Source of the DNA: Opitutia bacterium
GTDB lineage: Bacteria; Verrucomicrobiota; Verrucomicrobiia; Opitutales; JANYEO01
NCBI GenBank assembly: GCA_025363025.1
Contig: JANYEO010000120.1
Coordinates: 1-7,350 of the forward strand
DNA length: 7,350 nt
Direction of reading: 5' to 3'
Positions 1 through 5,222 of this stretch are shown in pieces. How positions within the stretch are numbered: the first letter of the stretch is position 1; every line of letters begins with the position of its first letter. A program made the translations under genes and the position numbers. A model generated the notes under the pieces. It was not told where the DNA came from and ran no database searches. It saw only the letters and a list, made by a program, of their open reading frames with translations.

Positions 1-896
1 TGGAGCCTCACGTGCTCGGCCCGGGGGATGTTGTAGATCTTGAAATTATGGGGTTTCCGGCTAGTCGGGCGGAAACTTTCATTATGCCGGATGGCCTCCT
101 GTATTTTGACTTAACGCCTAGTATAAAAGCCGAAGGGTTGACGTTATCGCAGCTGCAAGTAGCTTTGCAGGATCAATTGGCAACTCATTATATAAGCCCA
201 CGCGTGAATGTGACGTTGACCGAGGTAAAAAGCGCTCGCTATTGGATTTTGGGGCGGATTTATCAGCCGGGGGTCTACCCACTCAAGCAGCCGGTGACAT
301 TGCTCGAAGCCGTTTCCAGCGCGGGGGGGTTATTTACATATAATACGATGAATTCGACCCAAGAAATGGCAGACCTCAGTAGCAGTATTGTCATGCGTAA
401 AGGGGAGATACTGCCCGTTGATTTTGATGCTTTGATTAGTAAGGGGGATATGAGTCAAAATATTTATCTAAAGGATGGGGATTATATTTATATTCCCTCT
501 GGCCTCTCGCAAGGGGTTTTGCTCCTCGGGGCCGTGCGGATGCCACGCTTAGTTGGGTATTCTTCGGATTTAGATATTGTTTCGTGTTTGGCACAAGGGG
601 GAGGGCCTGTGCCCGGGGCGTTTTTAAACCGGGTCGTTATCGTTCGTGGTAGCTTAAAGGCACCTCAAGTAGCCATTGTCGATGCCTCGGCTATTTTAAC
701 GGGGCAAGAGCCCAGTATACGCCTTCAACCCGGGGATGTGGTATGGGTGCCTACAGCTCCCTGGTCTACGATTTCTAAATACTTGAATATGATTATTGGG
801 GCGGCTGTTAGCACCGTTGCAGTCAATGAGGGCAACCGTTTTGGAGATTATCGAAATGCAGAGCCGCTTAGCGTGAGTATACCGTTAACCCCTTAA
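1..896 (+). CDS. Polysaccharide export protein, Poly_export/SLBB family (Wza-like), 5' partial
   Basis: This is the 3' part of an outer-membrane polysaccharide export protein of the Wza/KpsD type, which forms the channel for capsule or exopolysaccharide. The open frame runs back to the window edge, so the GTG at 12 is almost certainly internal, and the usual signal peptide or lipobox lies outside. Counting from that GTG, the Poly_export domain covers residues 1-72, beginning with the typical LGPGDVVDLEI and continuing through the RVNVTLTEV strand. A first SLBB domain follows at about 77-163 (WILGRIYQPGVYPL, then LLEAVSSAGG). A second lies at about 170-250 (LLLGAVRMPRLVGY, LAQGGG, ending LQPGDVVWVP). 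The C-terminal stretch at 251-275 (WSTISKYLNMIIGAAVS) looks like the amphipathic helix that Wza uses to cross the outer membrane, followed by a short polar tail. The stop is TAA at 894-896. No partner genes (tyrosine kinase, flippase, glycosyltransferases) are in the window. The family is confident; the polymer exported is unknown. Confidence 0.88.
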   Translation, partial: EPHVLGPGDVVDLEIMGFPASRAETFIMPDGLLYFDLTPSIKAEGLTLSQLQVALQDQLATHYISPRVNVTLTEVKSARYWILGRIYQPGVYPLKQPVTLLEAVSSAGGLFTYNTMNSTQEMADLSSSIVMRKGEILPVDFDALISKGDMSQNIYLKDGDYIYIPSGLSQGVLLLGAVRMPRLVGYSSDLDIVSCLAQGGGPVPGAFLNRVVIVRGSLKAPQVAIVDASAILTGQEPSIRLQPGDVVWVPTAPWSTISKYLNMIIGAAVSTVAVNEGNRFGDYRNAEPLSVSIPLTP

Positions 897-923
897 CCCC
901 ACCGCGCGAAGAAGATTCTTTTG

Positions 924-1005
924 AGTTTTTGGTCGGTTGTCGCTCTTCGAGTACGAGCGTACACGTGCTCGTTTCGTCTTGCAACTTCTTCAAAATCAAG
1001 GTATT
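924..1005 (+). repeat. Dispersed intergenic repeat, copy A
   Basis: These 82 bases align with 2920-3001, also 82 bases, in the same orientation at roughly 70% identity by eye, with one compensating 1-base gap on each side. Shared blocks include AGTTTTT at the left end, GTTGTYGCTCYTC, RAGTAC, a second GTAC 4-5 bases later, and ATCAAGGYATT at the right end. Copy A can fold: CGAGTACG at 948-955 pairs with CGTGCTCG across an 8-base loop, with one G-U pair. It starts 28 bases after the stop of the polysaccharide export gene. I see no transposase and no convincing open frame, so it looks like a non-autonomous or structural intergenic repeat. Its identity and mobility are unknown. Confidence 0.6.
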
Positions 1006-1194
1006 TCGTGTAATAAAATCATTTTATTTAAAAAAGTAATTTATACTCATTATTTTCATTTACATATATTACCTATTGAGGCATTTTAACGAAAGTCGGC
1101 CTTTTTTTAGAGTGGCTATTTAAATTCATTATCTACCATTTCGTGTTTCTGTGCAGGCTTTCTTTATTTTTACAATATTTAGCCATTTAATAAA
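1006..1194 (+). promoter_or_regulatory. A/T-rich leader and probable promoter region of the exported-protein gene
   Basis: There is no gene here, and the base composition is far richer in A/T than in the flanking genes. The stretch must contain the promoter of the gene starting at 1195, because that gene is separated from the upstream one by about 300 bases. Candidate elements are weak: TATACT at 1042-1047 as a -10 without a good -35, and TTTACA at 1059-1064 as a -35 without a good -10. An inverted repeat AATAAAAT/ATTTTATT with a 1-base centre lies at 1012-1028. No Shine-Dalgarno sequence is visible before 1195. The exact promoter cannot be placed from sequence alone. Confidence 0.3.
1078..1108 (+). 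terminator. Weak candidate intrinsic terminator
   Basis: AGGC at 1079-1082 can pair with GCCT at 1099-1102, extendable by one G-U pair, and is followed directly by a run of seven T from 1102. The loop is long (16 bases) and the stem short, so this is a poor terminator by itself. It could end transcription from the polysaccharide export gene, but the T run may be chance in an A/T-rich leader. Confidence 0.22.
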
Positions 1195-2256
1195 ATGATA
1201 TCATTTAATATAAGTAAATCAATGTACCTAATTGCCTTGGCCTTTGCATTCACACTTAGCACAGCTTCATGGGGAGCTTGCAGAGATCGTCATGAAGCTG
1301 AGAGGGGCATCAGGGATCTACTTAATAGCGAGGTAGGCAATGAGCTGGAAAGTAATGATCTGCTTTCTGATGAAGAAAATGAAATGGAAGCAGAATTTCA
1401 AGTAATTATCCCAGCAACCATGGTGACACCCGACTTATTGGGGGAGCCTCTTTTCGCTCCGATGACACCTGTTTTGCTAGAGCAATTAGGCCTTACCCGT
1501 TGTGATTATGCAGATGTAGTAAGTAATCTCCTTACCTTACGTAAAACTTTAAATCGGGTGTTGGAGTTTGCTGATAAAGCGATGCATGCAGAGGAGGATG
1601 CAGTGGTTGCTGAGGCTCTTGACGAAATAGGTACTGCACTCGCAGCCATTGATGATCACGCACAGCCTGTAAACAATCATTTTTATTGGTTACTAGACAA
1701 TGTGGGTGATTTCTATAATAACGCTTTAAGAGCTCAGGGTCTGCCAGGGGTTAATTTTGAAGACCCAGAGGTGATAGCGCAGTATCCGCTCATCGAGACT
1801 TTGTACGGGTTGTGGAATCGAACTGGCTCCCTGGGTCAAAGGGGTTATCACACTAGGGGTGCTTTTCAGGCAGCCCGTCAAGCCGGAACCTTTGCTTATA
1901 ACGACTTGGAGCAAGTTGTAGCTAATATCAATGGGATGCTGGAGTATGTTAACGCCGTTGGCCTGAATTTCGATATAGATGCTTTTCATCAGCATGAAGC
2001 CGAGCATCCCAATGAGGATGATTGTGAAGCTGAAGCAGTTGACTCTGATGCTGATACTGAAGATACTGATGGCGAAAATGAAGACGACAACATGGAGAAT
2101 GGCGATAATAACGATTTCCTCATGTTTCAGCCTAGTCACAACGTAACTCGCCTTGCACCTTCACCTTCTCCAACACCTAGCCCAGTTGCTCCGCAGATTC
2201 ATTTAACACTGGCTCCTAATTTATTTGGTAACGGTGGGGGTAGCGCTTTTATGTAA
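1195..2256 (+). CDS. Exported protein of unknown function with acidic and Ser/Pro-rich C-terminal tracts
   Basis: I do not recognise this 353-residue protein. Residues 10-27 (MYLIALAFAFTLSTASWG) form a hydrophobic signal peptide after a short N-region with one Lys; cleavage after Gly27 is plausible, leaving mature Ala28-Cys29. The Cys is not in a good lipobox because Trp sits at -3. The middle, about 95-262, looks largely helical and contains FADKAMHAEEDAVVAEALDE and an aromatic patch HFYWLLDNVGDFYNNALRAQ. Residues 268-307 are strongly acidic (runs of Asp/Glu/Asn). A Ser/Pro tract APSPSPTPSPVAP follows at 321-333, then a short Gly-rich tail ending GNGGGSAF. The acidic and proline tracts suggest an extended, surface-exposed or ion-binding tail; that is inference. 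ATG 1195 has no visible Shine-Dalgarno, and Met10 (1222) is an alternative start that keeps the hydrophobic core. Codon use is more A/T-rich than in the neighbours. It is its own unit, closed by the terminator at 2284. Confidence 0.75.
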   Translation: MISFNISKSMYLIALAFAFTLSTASWGACRDRHEAERGIRDLLNSEVGNELESNDLLSDEENEMEAEFQVIIPATMVTPDLLGEPLFAPMTPVLLEQLGLTRCDYADVVSNLLTLRKTLNRVLEFADKAMHAEEDAVVAEALDEIGTALAAIDDHAQPVNNHFYWLLDNVGDFYNNALRAQGLPGVNFEDPEVIAQYPLIETLYGLWNRTGSLGQRGYHTRGAFQAARQAGTFAYNDLEQVVANINGMLEYVNAVGLNFDIDAFHQHEAEHPNEDDCEAEAVDSDADTEDTDGENEDDNMENGDNNDFLMFQPSHNVTRLAPSPSPTPSPVAPQIHLTLAPNLFGNGGGSAFM

Positions 2257-2283
2257 GCTTTTGTAGTAGCTACTAAAATACTC

Positions 2284-2336
2284 AAAAAGCCCACAGTGCA
2301 CTTCCTTAAAAGGGAGATTGCCGTGGGCTTTTTTTT
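2284..2336 (+). terminator. Strong rho-independent terminator of the exported-protein gene
   Basis: AAAAAGCCCAC at 2284-2294 pairs perfectly with GTGGGCTTTTT at 2323-2333, and the T run continues to 2336. Nested inside is a second 7-pair hairpin, CTTCCTT (2301-2307) with AAGGGAG (2310-2316), including one G-U pair. A further 12-base perfect palindrome, TAGTAGCTACTA, lies just upstream at 2264-2275. This ends the 1195-2256 transcript before the pseudopilin cluster. The A run on the 5' side gives some capacity to act on the - strand as well. Confidence 0.85.
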
Positions 2337-2354
2337 ATCTAAAGGTGTGGGCTT

Positions 2355-2906
2355 ATGTATCGTCCTCGCCCTGCCTTTAGCTTGATAGAGGTGCTGGCCG
2401 TCCTGTCTCTCGTGGCTTGCTTAGGGCTTATTACGGTTTTTTCAGTCCGCCGTTTTTCACCTGCTATTCAGGAGGGGATAGCCCTGCGTACCCTTCATAG
2501 CTTACTGACTTTGGTGAAGACGCAGGCAACCTTGGGTAATGGGCCTGCTGGGGCGGCTCTCCTTATCTATACAGGGCAGGTAGAACGGGGAGGGGTCGTT
2601 GTGGTCCCTGTGGCTAAGGGTCCTCTTGGCTATACGCCTATTCACCCGCCAGAAGCTTTACCGCGTTCAGCTACGCTATGCTTAACCCCTGCTGCAGAAC
2701 CTTTGCAGACGACTCACGCCCCCCTGATCCATTGGGTGATGCCCCCTGTTCCGAGTACTTATACTGGGCTTGAGGGTCATTGGCTCGAAGTCCTTTTTTT
2801 GCCAAATGGCACCTTGGCCTCAGGCTCCATTTGGCTTGCGCTGGAGAATGGCCACGGGCTTCATATAACTCCAAGTGGAAAAATTACCTGTTATGAGATA
2901 TCCTAA
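2355..2906 (+). CDS. Type II secretion minor pseudopilin, GspH/FimT-like
   Basis: This 183-residue protein has a class III prepilin leader. Basic residues MYRPRPA precede the cleavage site between Ala7 and Phe8, then comes FSLIEVLAVLSLVACLGLIT with the conserved Glu at +5 (Glu12) that is needed for methylation and assembly. After the hydrophobic helix (8-28) comes a globular domain. Its C-terminal part, with FLPNGTLASGSIWLAL and then HITPSGKI, resembles the GspH/FimT fold, where a 'pdG...G.i.l' strand pair and a final 'pSGri' strand are usual. The -1 residue is Ala rather than the more common Gly. The start is supported by AAAGG at 2341-2345, nine bases before ATG 2355. It is the first gene of the H-I-J-like pseudopilin series; copy B of the repeat separates it from the next gene. 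GspH is the likeliest assignment, but a FimT-type pilin of a type IV pilus cannot be excluded. Confidence 0.8.
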   Translation: MYRPRPAFSLIEVLAVLSLVACLGLITVFSVRRFSPAIQEGIALRTLHSLLTLVKTQATLGNGPAGAALLIYTGQVERGGVVVVPVAKGPLGYTPIHPPEALPRSATLCLTPAAEPLQTTHAPLIHWVMPPVPSTYTGLEGHWLEVLFLPNGTLASGSIWLALENGHGLHITPSGKITCYEIS

Positions 2907-2919
2907 TACCTTTCTCTTT

Positions 2920-3001
2920 AGTTTTTGCGGTGTTGTTGCTCCTCAAGTACCTTTAGTACATTCGTCGCTCCGCCTTTCAAATTCCTAAAGATCAAGGCAT
3001 T
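2920..3001 (+). repeat. Dispersed intergenic repeat, copy B
   Basis: This is the second copy of the 82-base repeat found at 924-1005, in the same orientation and roughly 70% identical. The outer bases GCGG (2927-2930) can pair with CCGC near 2970, and AAGTAC pairs with GTACATT around a small loop, so it may fold as RNA. The repeat fills most of the 112-base gap between the first and second pseudopilin genes, which would otherwise be expected to be nearly contiguous. This suggests insertion into an existing operon. Neither copy has a transposase or clear target-site duplication that I can see. Confidence 0.6.
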
Positions 3002-3018
3002 ATGCATATGATTAATCT

Positions 3019-3465
3019 ATGAATTCCCCCAAGCGCCACGCCTTTAGCCTGATTGAGGTTGCGTTTGCCATGGGGCTGCTGGCCTTTGTAGCGGCAAGCC
3101 TCTGGGGGGTTGTAGGCGCTAGCTTAGCTCGCCTTGGGCAATTAAGGGAAGGGGCATTACTCACTCAACGTTTAGGGGAGTGGGCTTTGTATTTAAATGA
3201 ACCCGCTTTTGAGGATATTTATGCCGCCGCTCAGCAGGGCCATACATGGTTTTGGGATGGGCAAACCCTTCCGCCTTCGAGCAACGCATTGGCTTCACCC
3301 CTGTACCGCGTACACCTGCAATCCCTTTATTTGCCTGGGCTCCCAGTGCATGTGGAGGATTTTGAAGAGGCTGCTTTGCCCTTACAGCTAAGGTTAACGC
3401 GTGCGGAAGAAGGTCCTTCTGATTTATCTATTCAGTATCCCTTTGTGCGTTTACGCTTTCTCTAA
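3019..3465 (+). CDS. Type II secretion minor pseudopilin, GspI-like
   Basis: This is a short pseudopilin of 148 residues. The leader MNSPKRHA is cut between Ala8 and Phe9, followed by FSLIEVAFAMGLLAFVAASL with Glu at +5 (Glu13). The hydrophobic helix covers about 9-30, and the next segment (LARLGQLREGALLTQRLGEW) continues as an amphipathic helix, as in other pseudopilins. The small size and the position between the H-like and J-like genes favour GspI, although the globular part alone is too diverged to prove it. ATG 3019 is the earliest possible start, since an in-frame TAA lies two codons upstream. No Shine-Dalgarno is visible, and the 5' flank is repeat copy B. The stop TAA shares its last base with the next ATG (TAATG), so the two genes are translationally coupled. 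Ala at -1 is again the less common choice. Confidence 0.75.
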   Translation: MNSPKRHAFSLIEVAFAMGLLAFVAASLWGVVGASLARLGQLREGALLTQRLGEWALYLNEPAFEDIYAAAQQGHTWFWDGQTLPPSSNALASPLYRVHLQSLYLPGLPVHVEDFEEAALPLQLRLTRAEEGPSDLSIQYPFVRLRFL

Positions 3466-4055
3466 TGCAATTTTTAAAGCGAGGTCTAACGTTAATAGAA
3501 CTCCTCACAGTTGTGGGGCTTGCAGGGCTTTTAGCGGCCTTTTTCCTAGGGGGGCTTTATGCGCTCTTGCATACGTGGCAGGCTTCGGCCGAGCAGGTTA
3601 TGCTAGAGGCTGAGGCCCGGACCTTTCACCGCTTAATAGAGGCTGATCTGGAAAGTGCCTATGCACTTCCGGGAGAGGCCCTTGCATTCGTATATAAGGA
3701 CGATCCTTTTTATGTGAGCTGGCCTTGCAGTTCTACTGAAGGAGCAGTTTACACGGTTGTTTATCGCTTAGGGCCAGTGCCTGATGTACCGGGAGCCGTC
3801 TCTAACCCTGAGGCCTTCTTTTTGTACCGGAGTGTAGCTGGCAATGAGGCTTTAATATTAAAAGATTTTTGCGCAGATGAAGCCATTATTGGGCCAATTT
3901 TTAGCCTTAAACTGCGCCCTGCATTTGATGCTAGCTCTTCGCTAGAAAGTACGCGTACCCTAGAGGCAGAGCTTGTTTTACTGGATAGTACGGGGTGTCC
4001 AACTCCTTTTACCTATCGATTTTCTTTCCTGAATGGGTTAGCGTCACAGGTATGA
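3465..4055 (+). CDS. Type II secretion minor pseudopilin, GspJ-like
   Basis: This 196-residue protein has the prepilin leader MQFLKRG, cut between Gly7 and Leu8, then LTLIELLTVVGLAGLLAAFF with Glu at +5 (Glu12). The segment after the membrane helix (AEQVMLEAEARTFHRLIEAD, about 44-63) is the long helix leading into the head domain. The following FVYKDD and FFLYRSV strands fit the larger GspJ-type head. Size, third place in the H-I-J order and sequence style support GspJ. In type II systems GspI, J and K form the tip complex of the pseudopilus in the periplasm. Translation is coupled at both ends: the start overlaps the previous stop by 1 base and the stop overlaps the next start by 4 (ATGA). 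No gspK follows, unlike many gsp operons. Confidence 0.75.
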   Translation: MQFLKRGLTLIELLTVVGLAGLLAAFFLGGLYALLHTWQASAEQVMLEAEARTFHRLIEADLESAYALPGEALAFVYKDDPFYVSWPCSSTEGAVYTVVYRLGPVPDVPGAVSNPEAFFLYRSVAGNEALILKDFCADEAIIGPIFSLKLRPAFDASSSLESTRTLEAELVLLDSTGCPTPFTYRFSFLNGLASQV

Positions 4056-5074
4056 AGTGTTTATCTTTTTTCAAGTTATTCATAGCTTTTCTGAGTGCTG
4101 GCCTTATGTGCACGGCGACACCTTTGCCTCAGTGGCCAACCCCTAACCCCGCATTTAATGAAGGCCGGCCGCTAGAAGCCTTTGTACAGCCTACAGCTTC
4201 GGGCTTGGCTACATCAGGGTGCTTTGGTTGTGTGCGGAAGAATAAGCGCGGGGGAGGGCTCTTTCATGAAGGGTTAGATATGTTGCCCATTAAGCATGAT
4301 AAAAAGGGAAACCCTTTAGATAAAATCACCCCGATTTGGCCAGGGAAGGTCGTTTATATCAATAAAGTCGGGGGTAATAGCAACTATGGTATTTATGTTG
4401 TACTTGAGCATACGGATATAACGCCTGCTATGTACACCTTGTATGGGCATTTAAGCAGCGTTACAACGGGCCTCAGTATTGGGCAAGTTATTGCTGTTAA
4501 GGATGTTATCGGGGTTATGGGGCATACTTCGGCCGATAAAATCCCTAAAGCTCGTTCGCATTTGCATTTCGAAATTGGCCTGCGTTTATCGGACCATTTT
4601 CAGACTTGGTATAACAAAGGCGCCTTTAAAACAGGCAATAAACATGGCCTGTGGAATGGGATGAATTTGGTCGGGATGGACCCTCTCGATTTCTTCGAAA
4701 GGGCTCAGGAAGGGCGCTTCAAGGAGATGACTGCTTATTTGCAGGGCCTGCCCACGGCTTTTACCGTACAAATTGCGACCTCACAGGTGCCCGATTTTAT
4801 TAACCGTTACCCTTGCTTGTGCAGCGCACCATTGCCTCCGCCTGGTCAGTTGAAAGGGTGGGAGATTGAATTTACCTGGTATGGTTTGCCCAAAAGCTGG
4901 AAGCCTGTGATGGCTGAATCTGGCGGAAGTTTGCGAGAGCCTGTTATCAAAAGCTATGACTCGGCCCTATTAAAAGCAAATCGATGCCGGAAAACCATTA
5001 TCTTTAATGCGAAAAACCAGCCGATGGTCGGCCCGGAGCTCAAGAAGATAATTGATATTTTATTCTTAAAATAG
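4052..5074 (+). CDS. Exported M23 (LytM-type) metallopeptidase with unknown C-terminal extension
   Basis: This 340-residue zinc endopeptidase probably cuts peptide cross-links of peptidoglycan in the periplasm. I chose ATG 4052, not the longer frame from 3995, because it gives an ATGA overlap with the pseudopilin gene and starts directly with a signal peptide (MKCLSFFKLFIAFLSAGLMC, likely cut after CTA). The M23 motifs are complete: HEGLD supplies the first His and Asp zinc ligands (His72, Asp76), LYGHL gives the catalytic His133, and SHLHFEIG gives His170 and His172. The peptidase core spans about 60-185. The remaining ~150 residues are not a domain I recognise. The N-terminal part has a CFGC pair and the extension has CLC and a late Cys, which could form disulfides. 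There is no LysM or SH3 wall-binding domain. Coupling to the pseudopilin genes suggests a role tied to assembly or function of the secretion machine; that is inference. Confidence 0.85.
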   Translation: MKCLSFFKLFIAFLSAGLMCTATPLPQWPTPNPAFNEGRPLEAFVQPTASGLATSGCFGCVRKNKRGGGLFHEGLDMLPIKHDKKGNPLDKITPIWPGKVVYINKVGGNSNYGIYVVLEHTDITPAMYTLYGHLSSVTTGLSIGQVIAVKDVIGVMGHTSADKIPKARSHLHFEIGLRLSDHFQTWYNKGAFKTGNKHGLWNGMNLVGMDPLDFFERAQEGRFKEMTAYLQGLPTAFTVQIATSQVPDFINRYPCLCSAPLPPPGQLKGWEIEFTWYGLPKSWKPVMAESGGSLREPVIKSYDSALLKANRCRKTIIFNAKNQPMVGPELKKIIDILFLK

Positions 5075-5080
5075 GACAAC

Positions 5081-5120
5081 AAACTGTACCACCATGCTAG
5101 TATGCTGGTACAGTTTTCAG
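5081..5120. terminator. Likely bidirectional terminator formed by the first palindromic unit
   Basis: The hairpin of unit 1 (11-pair outer stem, then an inner stem around CTAG) is followed by TTTTC on the + strand and preceded by AAA, read as TTT on the - strand. It stands 6 bases after the stop of the M23 gene, where a terminator is expected, and faces the convergent nuclease gene. Units 2 and 3 also end in T runs and could act as back-ups, although their stems carry more mismatches. The T runs are short, so terminator strength is uncertain. Confidence 0.5.
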
Positions 5121-5205
5121 AATTAAAGTGTGCTACTGAGCTAGTATGCTGGTACAGTTTTTGTATGAGAAAGTGTACCAGCATGCTAGTATGGTGATAC
5201 AGTTT
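5081..5205. repeat. Tandem array of three 36-base imperfect palindromes
   Basis: Three units, at 5081-5116, 5125-5160 and 5170-5205, repeat with periods of 44 and 45 bases. Each begins AAA(C/G)TGT, has a central GCTAGTATG and ends TACAGTTT. Unit 1 is nearly a perfect palindrome: AAACTGTACCA pairs with TGGTACAGTTT, then one C-C mismatch, then CATG with TATG (one G-U), around a CTAG centre. Units 1 and 2 are identical over their right 20 bases but differ in the left arm. Unit 3 has a better-preserved left arm and a changed right arm (GGTGATAC). The array fills the gap between two convergent genes. The 8- or 9-base spacers between units differ. It looks like a locally amplified palindromic element. 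Confidence 0.8.
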
Positions 5206-5222
5206 TCTTTATGACGGGGGGG

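Noticed and set aside
12..14. GTG as the true start of the polysaccharide export protein
   Set aside because: The Poly_export domain begins at once and no signal peptide is present; the frame is open to the window edge, so the gene is truncated.
1003..1146. ATTTCGTGT at 1003-1011 and again at 1138-1146 as a target-site duplication around the A/T-rich leader
   Set aside because: A 9-base match over this distance in skewed sequence can be chance, the left copy abuts the dispersed repeat, and nothing between them looks like a mobile element.
1726..2139. 137-residue open frame on the - strand inside the exported-protein gene
   Set aside because: It is opposite to a gene with a signal peptide and terminator, and its Ile/Phe-rich part is the complement of the Asp/Glu codons of the acidic tract.
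3995..4051. Longer start for the M23 peptidase adding 19 residues
   Set aside because: The extra part overlaps the pseudopilin gene in another frame, while ATG 4052 gives a clean ATGA overlap and a normal signal peptide.
4052..4120. Lipoprotein signal on the M23 peptidase (Cys after the hydrophobic stretch)
   Set aside because: The residues before the Cys are Gly-Leu-Met, which does not fit the lipobox; cleavage by signal peptidase I is more likely.
5081..5205. A short CRISPR array
   Set aside because: The spacers are only 8-9 bases, the units are imperfect palindromes that differ from each other, and there are no cas genes.
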